A DNA stretch of 64,000 nucleotides from Protonemura montana. Its lineage: Eukaryota; Arthropoda; Insecta; Plecoptera; Nemouridae. This document shows, one piece after another, positions 1 through 12,073 of the stretch. The notes below the pieces were generated by a model. It ran no database searches, was not told where the DNA came from, and saw only the letters and a list, made by a program, of their open reading frames with translations. Both the position numbers and the translations under genes were made by a program. The DNA is taken from assembly GCA_947568835.1 (NCBI GenBank), contig OX387608.1, forward strand, positions 16,712,535-16,776,534. The letters are read 5' to 3'. Numbering within the stretch: position 1 is the stretch's first letter; every line of letters begins with the position of its first letter.

Positions 1-1643
1 GCTGTCGTCACAGTTCAACAGTTTATTACTATCAAAAAACATCAATACTATATAGCGGGTCGAGTGGTCGAGCGGTTAGAGTGACTGACTGATGTGCAGA
101 GGGTACCGAGTTCGATACTCGTCGTGGTCTACTTTTTGTTTATACATTTGTCGGCCATATTCATTTTTGTCTTTTTACGATTTTTCCTTTCATTTTCAAA
201 TAATTTTCCCAGTCGTGGTTAGTTCCAGCCTGGCTCACAGGTGGCGCCACCGTCGACGTCGCGGCGCCATTTGTAAATTTAATTTCGATTACGGAATTGA
301 GTACAGCTGGTGATGACGTCAGCGTATCGCTCGCGGCGACTTCGTGAGATGCGGCTGCTTTGGCCCCAAGCGCTACGTCACAAATACTTGACCATGTGAC
401 GTCAGATATACCTGGCATCTTCACCAATCCCTGCACTGAGTGCAAGGAGAGTGAAAAGTCCGTACAAGACTGGACCCAGCCTCCAGCGAGGAGTGGGAGT
501 AGCAATCAGCCACTCCAAGAAAAAGAGCTTCCATCGCTTGCCAAAATCCGACGTGGATCAGCAAGACTATGGAGGCCGACTGGTGCAGGACCAGTGAATT
601 ATTTACGCACTTGACCCCCTAGACATGTGCCAAGTATCACCGAACATGCGCTAGTGTGTGCTTTTTTGATGTTAGCGCTACCTGTTGGGCATCAAACGAA
701 CTTGATTAATAAGTATTGGGTCGGTAACAGGTGACTACTTGGTCGGCTGTCGCAGGCTGATTTTGTCACGGACCAATCTATAGGCATAAAAAAGCTAATG
801 TCTCATGAATGCTTGGTGGCCAAGTTGAGAGAGTCGATGCCTCGAAATGGCGAGGGTCAGGGTTCGCATCTAAGTGCAGGAATTGTTTTTGGTTTTGGAA
901 AAAATTACCAACCATGATCCTGAAAGCGACTTTGTTGCTAATACATATTTGAAATGTAGGAATTATTGACTTGAATAACTTCCTTGGTTGCTAAGCAATA
1001 AACAGATCAGTGGAATTAGCCTCCTTCTGTACTTGTCCATGTTTTAAATGTATATCTTCATCGATCGTCATAGCGCTTAGGTAGGCGTGCTTGCCTATCA
1101 AACACGCGGCTTGCGTTCGATACCCGGACGAGAAGCTTTTTGGCTACGCCAAACTCGAGTCGCTCTGGTGGCAAATCGTCGCACTCAGTTGCTGTGAGTG
1201 CCAGTTTCTGCCGACAGGTTGCGCTGGGTCTCTTAACTCGACTGCGCGTTCGGTGAAACTTTACAGATAAGATTCATTTTTCAAATAACGTTTGGTGTGG
1301 GCGTTTCCCTCTATGCAGCCGACGTCTGTGTCGTAAAGTGCAGTGATGTGCTTCGCGGCTGACGTCAGCGGCAAGATTCGTATCACGGGTCAAAAGGCGA
1401 GACTCAGATGAGTTGGCCAATGCGACCAGTTCGAATCCCGTCCATTATTTGGACGCTTGGTTGTGTTGGATGGCAGTTGGTTCATCGATGGTGAAATATC
1501 CAGGATGAGTGAACTGAACAAGACTTGGAAAATATTTCCGATCATGGGCATCCATATTTGATGAAGTCTACTGATGCATTCGAAAAATATTTTGATTAAA
1601 ATTCTTCGATGTATTGGCTGAGAATTTGTTCGGATTCTTTGCT
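1..1643. repeat. 1.6-kb tandem repeat, unit 1
   Basis: First of three head-to-tail copies; the same start sequence recurs at 1644 and 3093. The unit opens with a tRNA-like segment (positions about 60-135: an A-box-like GTGGTCGAGCGGTTAGAG and a B-box-like GAGTTCGATACTC). It carries further B-box-like GTTCG motifs near 868, 1112 and 1430. It is about 194 bp longer than unit 2 because of extra sequence around 1221-1414. A 114-codon minus-strand reading frame (161-505) is kept in all three copies but resembles no family I know. Its nature (composite SINE, satellite or a duplicated locus) is not settled. Confidence 0.85.
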
Positions 1644-3092
1644 GCTGTCGTCACAGTTCAACAGTTTATTACTATCAAAAAACATCAATAATATATAGCG
1701 GCTCGAGTGGTCGAGCGGTTAGAGTGACTGAGTGATGTGCAGAGGGTACCGAGTTCGATACTCGTCGTGGTCTACTTTTTGTTTATACTTTTGTCGGCCA
1801 TATTCATTTTTGTCTTTTTATGATTTTTCCTTCCATTTTCAAATAATTTTCCCAGTCCTGGTTAGTTCCAGCCTGGCTCACAGGTGGCGCCACCGTCGAC
1901 GTCGCGGCGCCATTTGTAAATTTAATTTCGATTTCGGTATTGAGTACAGCTGGTGATGACGTCAGCGTATCGCTCGCGGCGACTTCGTGAGATGCGGCTG
2001 CTTTGGCCCCAAGCGCTACGTCACAAATACTTGACCATGTGACGTCAGATATACCTGGCATCTTCACCAATCCCTGCACTGAGTGCAAGGAGAGTGAAAA
2101 GTCCGTACAAGACTGGACCCAGCCTCCAGCGAGGAGTGGGGGTAGCAATCAGCCACTCCAAGAAAAAGAGCTTCCATCGCTTGCCAAGATCCGACGTGGA
2201 TCAGCAAGACTATGGAGGCCGACTGGTGCAGGACCAGTGAATTATTGATGCACTTGACCCCCTAGACATGTGCCAAGTATCACCGAACATGCGTTAGTGT
2301 GTGCTTTTTTGATGTTAGCGCTACCTGTTGGGCATCAAACGAACTTGATTAATTAGTATTGGGTCGGTAACAGGTGACTACTTGGTCGGCTGTCGCAGGC
2401 TGATTTTGTCACGGACCAATTTATAGGCATAAAAAAGCTAATGTCTCATGATTGCTTGGTGGCCAAGTTGAGAGAGTCGATGTCTCCAGACGGTGAGGGT
2501 CTGGGTTCGCATCTAAGTGCAGGAATTATTTTTGGTTTTTGGAAAAAATTACCAACCATGATCCTGTGAGCGACTTTGTTGCTAATACATATTTGAAATG
2601 TAGGAATTATTGACTTGAATAACTTCCTTGGTTGCTAAGCAATAAACAGATCAGTGGAATTAGCCTCCTTCTGTACTTGTCCATGTTTTAAATGTATATC
2701 TTCATCGATCGTCATAGCGCTTAGGTAGGCGTGCTTGCCTATCAAACACGCGGCTTGCGTTCGATACCCGGACGAGAACCTTTTTGGCTACGCCAAACTC
2801 GAGTCGCTCTGGTGGCAAATCGTCGCACTCAGTTGCTGTGAGTGCCAGTTTCTGCCGACAGACTGGCCAATGCGACCAGTTCGAATCCCGTCCATTATTT
2901 GGACGCTTGGTTGTGTTGGATGGCAGTTGGTTCATCGATGGTGAAATATCCAGGATGAGTGAACTGATCAAGACTTGGAAATATTTCTGATCATGGGCAT
3001 CCATATTTGATGAAGTCTACTGACGCATTCGAAAAATATTTTGATTAAAATTCTTCGATGTATTGGCTGAGAATTTGTTCGGATTCTTTGCT
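1644..3092. repeat. 1.45-kb tandem repeat, unit 2
   Basis: Second copy of the repeat, 1449 bp and nearly identical to unit 1 apart from the missing 194-bp block and scattered substitutions. It keeps the tRNA-like head (about 1700-1775) and the 114-codon minus-strand frame (1804-2148). Confidence 0.85.
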
Positions 3093-4030
3093 GCTGTCGT
3101 CACAGTTCAACAGTTTATTACTATCAAAAAACATCAATACTATATAGCGGGTCGAGTGGTCGAGCGGTTAGAGTGACTGACTGATGTGCAGAGGGTACCG
3201 AGTTCGATACTCGTCGTGGTCTACTTTTTGTTTATACTTTTGTCGGCCATATTCATTTTTGTCTTTTTACGATTTTTCCTTTCATTTTCAAATAATTTTC
3301 CCAGTCGTGGTTAGTTCCAGCCTGGCTCACAGGTGGCGCCACCGTCGACGTCGCGGCGCCATTTGTAAATTTAATTTCGATTACGGAATTGAGTACAGCT
3401 GGTGATGACGTCAGCGTATCGCTCGCGGCGACTTCGTGAGATGCGGCTGCTTTGGCCCCAAGCGCTACGTCACAAATACTTGACCATGTGACGTCAGATA
3501 TACCTGGCATCTTCACCAATCCCTGCACTGAGTGCAAAGAGAGTGAAAAGTCCGTACAAGACTGGACCCAGCCTCCAGCGAGGAGTGGGAGTAGCAATCA
3601 GCCACTCCTAGAAAAAGAGCTTCCATCGCTTGCCAAGATCCGACGTGGATCAGCAAGACGATGGAGGCCGACTGGTGCGGGACCAGTAACTTATTGCTGC
3701 ACTCGACCCCCTAGACATGTGCCAAGTATCACCGAACATGCGCTAGAGTGTGCTTTTTTGATGTTTACGCTACCTGTTGGGCTTCAAACGAACTTGATCA
3801 ATTAGTATTGAGTCGGTAACAGGATACTACTCGATCGGCTGTCGCAGGCTGGCATTGTCACGTACCAGTTTATACTCACAAAAAATGCAGTTTCAAGTCC
3901 TGTGGCACTGGGTGGCCAGGCGGTTGCGTAGCAGGTTGCAAGTGCAGGGGTACCCTGATCGCTTCCCGACGCGTGTGATTTTATAATTTTTACTGGGAAA
4001 GAAGACTTGCTATGACAAGCCGACAAAGAT
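3093..4030. repeat. 1.45-kb tandem repeat, partial and diverging unit 3
   Basis: Third copy, very close to units 1 and 2 up to about 3830 and then diverged. The part near 3840-4030 is only recognisable by shared words such as GTCGGCTGTCGCAGGCTG, and a further scrap of the same word occurs near 4694. The minus-strand frame 3253-3597 matches the other two units almost residue for residue. Confidence 0.8.
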
Positions 4031-4796
4031 GTAATGTCAACTATTTAATGACCACGCAGCAAAGAATTTTTTAATTTTATTTACCTGATTCCGTTGTTAA
4101 TCGTCGGTTGCTTATCATATAAGAACAGGTCGGTTGCATTAGCCTCCTGAATTATGTACTAATACTTCTGTCTTTTACTTATATTTATTTATTTATTTAT
4201 TTATTTATTTATATTTAACTGTAATACATTTTACATGCTAGAGTTTTTTTCACAAAATTATTTTAAAACATACTCTGGAAATTGTCGAACATAATCTTCC
4301 TCATTCCATGCACACAGTATTCACATTGACAGTTATTTAAATGTACATATTCGTCAATTAAAAAGTAATTCACTTCATTTAAAAAAAAAATTCCCTTATT
4401 ACAAAATTTATTTTTTTGGGATGGCAATTATAAAGTATTTAGCCGATAAAAAGCGTTTTTCTTTTTTGCAATTTAAACATTTCTTTCCTTGTATCCTTTA
4501 TCAGCTTTGTTACTCGTTTTTTTTCTCTGAATATTTTTATATAATTCAAATATATTTTGATTGTCGTTCACATACATGACAACCTCTAAAAGATATAAAG
4601 ATGGAAGATTTAGAATTTTTATTTTGGGGTGCATTTTGATAATTGTTTACTCTTTTGACCGTTTTATAATATTGCATTTAATATATTAATATTGCAGGCT
4701 GGCATTGTCGCGTACAAATTTATAGCCACAAAAATATATCAATAATAATATAAATACTATAATAATATTAATTTTATATATTTAAAAATATACCAT
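4031..4796. other. AT-rich DNA with no gene seen
   Basis: Strongly AT-rich, with a short ATTT run at about 4178-4213 and a scrap of the 1.45-kb repeat near 4694-4735. I see no reading frame, RNA gene or clear element here. Confidence 0.6.
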
Positions 4797-4798
4797 TT

Positions 4799-5113
4799 AT
4801 AACAAGATTATAACAAGATTATAACAAGATTATAACAAGATTATAACAAGATTATAACAAAATTATAACAACAAGATTATAACAAGATTATAACAAGATT
4901 ATAACAAGATTATAACAAGATTATAACAAGATTATAACAAGATTATAACAACAAGATTATAACAAGATTATAACAAGATTATAACAAGATTACAACAAGA
5001 TTATAACAAGATTACAACAAGATTACAACAAGATTATAAAAAGATTATAACAAGATTATAACAAGATTACAACAAGATTATAACAAGATTATAACAAGAT
5101 TACAACAAGATTA
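4799..5113. repeat. 11-bp satellite (AAGATTATAAC)n
   Basis: About 28 tandem copies of an 11-bp AT-rich unit, with a few 3-bp ACA insertions and T-to-C variants concentrated in the right half. It is a simple tandem array with no spacers. Confidence 0.95.
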
Positions 5114-5169
5114 TTTACCAAAGTACCGTTATTCAGAATAATATTGGACATATTGAAATCCAGGGAACT

Positions 5170-5760
5170 TCCTCAAAATATGGAGATGATTTGAAGTAAG
5201 CACTTTCCTTGCAGAGCAAGAAAAGCAGCGTTACCAATTAGGGGAAAAAAATTAGAAGTGATCCACAGCATTCAAAGTATAAAGATGCGTACATGAGGAA
5301 AATAGTTAATACAAACAATGTGTTTGTGTTGCAAATAGGGGGAGACTTTTAATAGAAAATAAATGCAAAGGGTTGCATAAGCCTTCCTTGAACATTTTGC
5401 ACCAACTAGCACCCTGAGTGCGTAAAGTTACATTTTTTTCGTCTCTATACATGGTGGGCTAATCATTCCGTTGACTTATTCTCGTTGTGGGTTGCTGCTG
5501 CCATCTAGTAACAAATTGTGACTCTTAAATAATATTTGCTGAAGTGTTATAATTAGCTACTAGATGGCAGGAAGCGTTAAGAATCGGAATAAGCCGAGAT
5601 TTCGAAAAACTGTACCGGAAATCTAAGCGACGTATTTTGCCCGGCAAATAATGTCAATAGGGATAGGAATTTAAGTGCACACTCCTGTTTTTCTCTTAGG
5701 CTGGGGCTTAAATAAAAAATCATTATAACTTCCAAAATTAAACTATGCAAAGCGTTTGCA
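5170..5760. repeat. Dispersed repeat R1, copy 1
   Basis: About 550 bp that recurs in diverged form at about 24030-24640. Shared words include CACCAACTAGCACC, ACATGGTGGGCTA and CTACTAGATGGCA in the same order. No reading frame survives. The family is unknown; a non-autonomous element or an untranslated part of a larger retroelement would both fit. Confidence 0.65.
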
Positions 5761-6300
5761 ATTTAAATAAGATTTCATCTTAATACAACAACGTATTCAA
5801 CGTCAAGTTGGAGTTACTCGAGTTTGACAGATTGTGATGTGATATAGCGTCAATAGAATCAGAGTAGAAGTTGTAGAAGGGGTTTTGGATGAGCAAGTTT
5901 CGTAGGTAGGAGTCGAAGGTGCTGCGTTAAGGGAGGGATCTTTAAAGTGGACAGGGAGGTGGTTGCAAATTTTTGGACATAAGCTCTGACAAATTAAAGA
6001 AAGATTATATTTGTATGACCACGAGGCCCAAGAAGACTACAAGACAAAACACAAAGGGCACAGAAGACTAGAAATCGAGAAGGCCCAAAAAGACTATACA
6101 GAGAATCTTATCCTAGGATCAAAGTACACAGGCTTGGCAAATCATTGGGGAAAACAGCTGCATTAAGCCCAACAATGGTGTAACCCACACTGACCCAGCA
6201 ATAATGTGCATCAACAATGAAAAGCAAGACTGCTTAACAATAGCCCAGGAGACAACAAACTCACAACCCAACAGTTGGCTAAATGCCCCTTTAACACTAG
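5761..6300. other. No gene seen
   Basis: Unique-looking non-coding DNA with no supported exon, RNA or repeat. Confidence 0.5.
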
Positions 6301-6437
6301 CTGTATGTCCCCAAGAAATTATTTATTTATTTATATTTATACATCTCATTGTACCGTATGCCGGTCCATGCCCTTTCGTAAAATACAAAAACAGTAGTTA
6401 TTTTCACAAGAGTTGAAAATTGACATAATGCTAAAAA

Positions 6438-6569
6438 CTAAAATAAGTAAAAATTAAAATACACTTTCACAAAACAATGTATTATCAAATAATCCTTAAC
6501 TTTGTGTTTAAAACTTGTTCTGAATAATTTTGGGTTTTTGAGCCTGAGTGGGAGTCTATCATAAAATAG
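6438..6569 (-). pseudogene. LINE reverse-transcriptase C-terminal fragment
   Basis: The minus strand encodes a short stretch beginning LFYDRLPLRLKN and ending in a natural stop. It has the familiar end-of-ORF2 pattern of Jockey/CR1-type LINEs (a tyrosine or asparagine before a leucine-proline pair, then a basic helix). The rest of the ORF is absent, so this is a 5'-truncated relic; the AT-rich sequence to 6310 would be its 3' UTR. Confidence 0.5.
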
Positions 6570-7245
6570 TAATAATAACAATAATGCCCACATACTTCAA
6601 TACAAGTGCATAAAATCTACCACAATGCGACTCGAAGGGGTCACCAGTAATCTTCTAAAATTATGTGCAGAACAAACTTTAATCACCAAAATAATGAAGG
6701 AAGACCAATATTATTATCACTATTATTATTATTTCTATACAAAATGTATGACAAATGTATGGAATGAAACGTGACTTGAACATGAATTGTCGCCTGTCTC
6801 GATCTGAAAGACTACCGGGGCATGTTGAGGCTGTTCTCTTTGATCCCACAACCCACAACAATAACAAAATTACATGTCAAGACAAAGTCATTTTTAAAAC
6901 AACTTCAGGAGTAGGCAACTGGAATCAAATTGTTTCTACAGTAAAAGATTATTTCTGAACGCTTAAGTAAACAGACAAAAGTGTATCTTTCATCTGTTAT
7001 TTATTTGTATGATGCTGTCTACAACAATTATTTGTTCACTGAAATAAAGAAAATTATTATTAACCTTATATAAAAACCTTGAACCGTTGACAAGCTGCAA
7101 AATAGCTTGTTGTCGAAAAAATTTCAATTTTTTCCAATTCTTTTTCGCCTGAAGTTTTTGGAATTTTTCAAAATTTCACCCGCAAAACTATTTCGCAGCT
7201 TGGTAACGGATCAAGGCTTTTATAAAAGGTCAACAATGCTAAAAT
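6570..7245. other. Unassigned intergenic DNA
   Basis: Contains a 67-codon plus-strand frame (6755-6958, ending VSTVKDYF) that I cannot place in any family; it may be LINE debris. The stretch beyond 6960 is AT-rich and carries the 3' flank of the protease gene on the minus strand. Confidence 0.4.
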
Positions 7246-7620
7246 TTATTCATCAGTGAAGACAATATTATGCAGCCAGGCAACATAGCTTGATATTTGG
7301 GTAAAGACTGTCATTTGTTCGGCTTGGCAGACTGAAGGACTGGTTTCCGTTGCATGGGGCGGATGACTCACGATGCCTCCGATGTAATAGCGGACTTCGG
7401 AAAACTTTGCCGCAGCAAAGACGAAGCCGCCGCCCGAGTATCCGCCACAAAAGCTGGTCAAATGGTTTCTGTACCAAAAACAAAACTTGTCGTGGGGGAA
7501 GAATGTTGCGGAGTCCGAAGGCAAGGAGGAATTGCATTCCTGGTAGGACACGAGCGGCAGCTCCATATAACGGAGGGTGGGATTCATTATGTTGTTTGCC
7601 GTCATGCCCCATCCTGGAAC
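7246..7620 (-). CDS. Ig-CCP serine protease, exon 8 (terminal; Ser region)
   Basis: Last coding exon of an eight-exon gene. The acceptor TTGTTGCAG is followed in phase 0 by VPGWG, the usual GWG strand of S1 proteases. The exon carries the nucleophile region GGYSGGG: Ser195 is present, but the residue before it is Tyr rather than Asp, and position 189 reads Ser rather than the Asp of trypsin. The SGGG form, the KFC segment and the closing TVFTQISSYVAWL resemble insect modular serine proteases (ModSP) rather than trypsins with SGGP. The stop TAA overlaps an AATAAA at 7245-7250, a possible poly(A) signal. Role inferred from the family: initiating protease of an extracellular immune cascade, or a non-catalytic homologue. 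Confidence 0.9.
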   Translation of the reverse strand, partial: VPGWGMTANNIMNPTLRYMELPLVSYQECNSSLPSDSATFFPHDKFCFWYRNHLTSFCGGYSGGGFVFAAAKFSEVRYYIGGIVSHPPHATETSPSVCQAEQMTVFTQISSYVAWLHNIVFTDE

Positions 7621-7866
7621 CTGCAACAAGACCCGTTGGGATGCTGAGATCTGGTTTTCATAGCATAATTGTTGACTGGCCAGAAATAACTAAGAGAAGG
7701 TATAATCACAGTATATATAATTAATCATAAAAAGGTTATATAAACCACAAAAGTCACATTTAAGGTGAAAGCAAGATGATACTTTGGTATTGACAGAATA
7801 TTAAGATGCCACTGTTGAATGTCCAGTTATATATTTGTAGGTTAAAATTCCTCGCGGAAAACTTAC

Positions 7867-8165
7867 GAGGCCCGTATTGGTATGCCTCAGCTGCTGGTTC
7901 TGAAACAACGACGTCCAATCCAGGCACACAACTCCAACTGCCATCGTCGCTGAGACAGGCGTTGATAGTTGTACTACGGCAATGTCTGATTCATACAGCC
8001 TTGATCGCCCTTGATAATGCTCAGGGATGTGTATCGCTCCTACATCCCTTCGCTGTTCTTGGTCTTCAGTCATCTCCCAATAAAGACTGGTCTTCCTGGC
8101 GGCAGCCTTAAATTCGGACCCATTCACTGGCTTCATTGTGCTCTCGTGCCAAAAGCAATGGGCCG
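7867..8165 (-). CDS. Ig-CCP serine protease, exon 7 (His and Asp region)
   Basis: The acceptor TGTTGCAG is followed by two bases completing the split codon, giving AAHC with the catalytic His. About 50 residues later YESDIAVVQL supplies the catalytic Asp. The exon ends CTC before donor GTAAGT, in phase 0 with exon 8. With exon 6 it rebuilds the S1 strand ISG/AAHC. Both His57 and Asp102 equivalents are present. Confidence 0.9.
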
Positions 8166-8472
8166 CTGCAACAGCCAGGGATCAGAGCAATTGTAAAAGA
8201 GTCGTCGCAAGCTAGTGACTGGAACGAGAGTTTAACTGTGTAATTTGGAAGATCAGCACCAAAGATGTTGGTACTTGAGATGGGCACTCTTTACTGGCTT
8301 AACTTCTCACTGAGTTTTTAGCAAGTGCAAATCCATGGCAGAAATTGTATGGGCTTATTTGTCACCCATTGCAAGCAATGTAACAAATATGACAGATATT
8401 TTCAAGTAAGCCCAATGCAAAAGTTGAGCTGAATACAAATTGAGATGCACTATAACAGTGGTCTCTACCTAC

Positions 8473-8634
8473 CGGAGATAAAGAACTTGAGAGTGATAAG
8501 TGACCCGCCGCAAATGGGTTTATAAGAGCTGTTGTCCTTGCGGAAAACAGCGACGTGCCACGGGAACTCGGTCGACGGGGCTGCGTTTCCACCCACGGAC
8601 ACCAAATAGGATCTTTCCATTCGAAGACCGCAGT
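8473..8634 (-). CDS. Ig-CCP serine protease, exon 6 (activation region)
   Basis: Acceptor GTGCCGTAG and donor GTAGGT, phase 1 at both ends. It encodes the start of the protease domain: DCG (the Cys expected to pair with the catalytic chain), then ERSYLVSVGGNAAPSTEFPWHV, residues 12-33 of the exon, and the CGGSLI motif. Most S1 proteases have R-IVGG here. This one has SVGG preceded by a hydrophobic run, so there is no trypsin-type activation site at the usual place. ModSP-type proteases are known for non-trypsin activation sites, which fits. Confidence 0.88.
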
Positions 8635-8879
8635 CTACGGCACAGAAAGGCAGCAGTAAGTGAAGGCCCAGCAAGCCTTGTTTCAGAGCACAGCATGTTG
8701 ATACAGATAATTGTATTATATTTTTATTTGTCCATAATCACAGGGCTTACATTCGAAGAGTAAATGGATGTGGACTCGTCAAAAATAAAAATACACTATG
8801 ATTACAAAGAAATTGCAAAAAACAAAGACAACGCTTAATACTAAAATACTAAGATAGGCATGTGAAATACTGAAGTAAC

Positions 8880-9315
8880 AGCAGTCACACCTTTATCCAA
8901 TCATTCGCGACTAATTTATAAAAATCGTTAATATTATGAAAATCTTTGCATAATAACAAGTTTTTAATAGTTCTTCTAAACTTTAAAAAATCAGCTATTG
9001 TAGCAACATTGTCAGGAAGGCTGTTAAAAAGTTTAATACTAAGATAAAAATATGCTCGGTCTTTAAAACAATTTAATCTAAGTTTTGTGCAATTTCTGGT
9101 TACATATGAGTGTTCGTCTGAATGTTTTTATTAAACGATGCTTTTCTTTAAAAATGCAGGACAGTGATTCTAAGATTAAAACGCTAGGTAAGGTCACAAT
9201 GCATTCTCTTGTGAATAGTTTTCTGTTGTCTGCTGTTAGTTTTCTGAATAGATTCGATACTCTGGCTGTGATACATGGCCTAATATGGCTGGCTATGTTT
9301 CCACAAGTGGTTTAA
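8880..9315 (-). pseudogene. LINE 3' fragment in intron 5
   Basis: The minus strand spells an ORF2 C-terminus in two frames. The part near 9085-9320 contains RKLFTRECIVTLPSVLILES, and the part near 8930-9110 contains YFYLSIKLFNSLPDNVATI, the LFNSLP motif of CR1/Jockey-type LINEs. One frameshift separates the two parts. Truncated at the 5' end and dead. It sits in the long intron of the protease gene in the same orientation. Confidence 0.65.
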
Positions 9316-11842
9316 AGGGGCATTTACCCTTCAAAATTAATTTTTACCATAGATTTGAAGATTTAATAATGGCATTTGGACTATAAAAAAAAAACTCCTG
9401 TGTCCACGGTCGTCCGTGCAGAAATTGCCAAAGTCCGCGTTTTTTAGCTAGGGTGCTTAGAAAAAAAACTCTTGATGGTACATGATACATGAACATGGCT
9501 TAATGATACGATTCTTTGTTTAGCCACGGTAAGCGAATTACCACAGGTGTGTAATTAGCATGTTGCATATTTCCGTGCAGCGACAGCGCTCAAAAGGTAG
9601 AATCGGTAGAGAGGGGATGGACTTTTTGCAACTTTGGTCAGCGGAGCGGCCGCAGGGAATGACAGTATTCTACAAGAGAATCGTACTCAGCTCGCAGATC
9701 GCGCCGCAAGACAAGCCACAAATCTCAGATAATTGCAGATCCATTTTTTTTTAAATTCTTTAAGGCCCATCATTCCCGCGGGTAAAATCGTTAAAAATGG
9801 GTCTCAAACGGGTATATAGTGTTTGTATTATGTTAATGACAAGGAAAAATAAGTGCCGGAAAATTGGTGAGTTTTCCGGGAAAATTAAAAATCAAATCCT
9901 TTGTACAAGACAGCACCGCAAAAATATGAGTTAAAGAGTCCGCGATTTTTTTCCGTAGTGCCTGAACTTGCTTTTCTTAGACAAACAATTTTGGTAGTCA
10001 CCACAGCTAAAAAATTGATTGAGATATCAATTTTCAAAAACTCTTTTATTAATCTCACAAAGTTCCTGGTTTTAAACAGATCATCAGTTGCACAAAAAGT
10101 GATCCATTGAACTAATGAAAAGAACGTCTTAAAGCCTAAAGTATGCAGATTTCAAATATGTGTGTTTCATTGCGATCGGTCAAACGATGTAGGTTCTGTT
10201 TTGTACAAGGTAAGTGCTTGCGAGGCACTACTTTTTGGGCTCGTCGAACCTGGAAACATTGCATATTGCATAGATACAGGCTGATGCTAGTGCCCGCTAG
10301 CATCCGATGCCAGCTACTTCGAGCGCGACCTTGCACGCTTTCATGAGGCAGGAGAGTCTGCAATTGGTCTTATCGCTGTAATCCTCGAGTGGAATTTTTT
10401 AAATTCCCTAATGAATGAGCTGAGATTTGTAAACATAGCGCGCGATTTCAGAGTGTGTAGCAAGTATGATTTGCCTGCCAGACTTCAATTCCACATTATT
10501 ATTTTGCGAAGGAGCGGGAGCAATTAGACATGTATTTCATTCGGGTTCTCCAATAGTCGCGATTGACTTATTGGCGCTACATATTATTGTAGCTGTACAT
10601 TATTTCTTCACAGATTGCAACACGGTACGCAAACGTCATTCGAGGATATAAAATCTTCAAACCATGTTCTGTCTGACGAAAAATTAGCCAATTACCAGAA
10701 CCGATCAGGAATCTGATATTTCACATTGCAACCATCGATACACAATTTATTTCTTATCTAAGTGAGGCACGAGTGGGAAAATAATTAGAAGTGAAATTTA
10801 AAGTGCTCAGCGTAATAATTCTACAAAGAAATGCAGTGTAATTCTTGGCTTACCAGTGGTGGGCCACCTATAAGAGTCCTCGTCAGTTTTTGCCAACTTT
10901 TCGTTCATTGAATACATGATAGTTTACTGCATCTTTGGTAAGATTCTGGACATTTTTAAAATGCATCCACCAGAGGCATCTCACGAGGTCTTTTTATTGC
11001 TCGGTCAAAATTGACTCTAAAGGTCGTTCAAAAAAGGATCATCAGTTGCGAGTCGATGCAGTTACGATAGTAATCACCAAAGAATTGAAATAAAAAAATC
11101 AATTGATTTTAAATGTATTAATTTTTATCTCCTCTAAGGATTTTGCTGAGTATTTTAAAGCCTCGCTTCAAGCGCAGAGCAATGAAAACATCAGTCCTGC
11201 GATATGAAGGCTTAGCGAATAGCGATGACTCATTTGCAAGGATACGAGAAATCATTATTTTACAGCGCGCGAACGCACTTGGCGTTCCACATTTCTTGTG
11301 CTAGAAAATCGATTGAAATTGATTTGAAATCTGCATATTATCACGAACTCAATGATATCAAGAAAATAATGAAACTCCCGATTTAGTAGGTTTTTTGTTG
11401 TTGTTGCATTGGTTGGGGAATTACTTGATAAATCATAATCCTTTGAGTGCGATAAGCCTGGTAGTGTTTACAACATGATATAATTTGCTCCCTGGCTAGA
11501 CTGAATTCTAGCAGTGGAATGAGAGGTAAGATACAAGTGGGTAGAATAATTCGACCTTTTCAATACTTCGCGACTGGATAAAACCAGGAGCTTGCGAAAT
11601 GAACGTCCTATCGCTTTGAGAGCTGAAACTCGACTAATATTAATATGGCAACAGCCTGAAGTAGATCCTCGTCCTACATATGGCAACAGCGGAGTGGGGA
11701 TTGGCATGATACGCGTTAACATAGGTCAATTTCAATTCATACTAAAATAACAAATCTATGGAAAAAATTAATTTTGAAGGGTAAATGCCTCTTAAAATAA
11801 TTGACTGTATATCTGTGAAAAGATAATATGAGTCAAACTCAC
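9316..11842. other. Remainder of protease intron 5, no gene seen
   Basis: About 2.5 kb of non-coding DNA between exons 5 and 6. I found no exon with good splice sites and family similarity, no RNA gene and no clear repeat. Short frames on both strands look like chance. Confidence 0.5.
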
Positions 11843-12073
11843 CAAGTTCACAGGCTAGCGGTCTCGGACGCCATTGTTTCTTGGCTTCGCATGTCGTGAC
11901 CCACGCTCCGGGCTTGTGTACATGTGGTACGTAACCTTGGCGGCATGCGAGGCTGGCAGTTGTTCCCACGGGCACGGGCGCAACGCCGCAGTCAATGGCA
12001 ATTCCTTTCATCGTGCAGCTGGCGTTCACAGAGGTTGTTGCCAGCGCTGAGCAGCCAGCCTCGGCGGTAGCTG
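11843..12073 (-). CDS. Ig-CCP serine protease, exon 5 (sushi/CCP domain)
   Basis: Acceptor ACACCAG, donor GTGAGT, phase 1-1, 231 bp. It encodes one complement-control (sushi) module with four expected cysteines: GCSA near the start, then ASLACRQGY, TTCEAKKQW with the conserved Trp, and PLACELG. CCP modules bind proteins and commonly sit before the protease domain in ModSP/HP14-type initiators and in complement proteases. The neighbouring acceptor 3 bp downstream (CAG/CAG) could give a NAGNAG variant lacking one residue. Confidence 0.9.

Noticed and set aside
161-505. 114-codon frame in the 1.45-kb repeat as a host gene
   Set aside because: Kept in all three copies, but the copies are too similar for that to mean selection, and no motif or splice context supports it.
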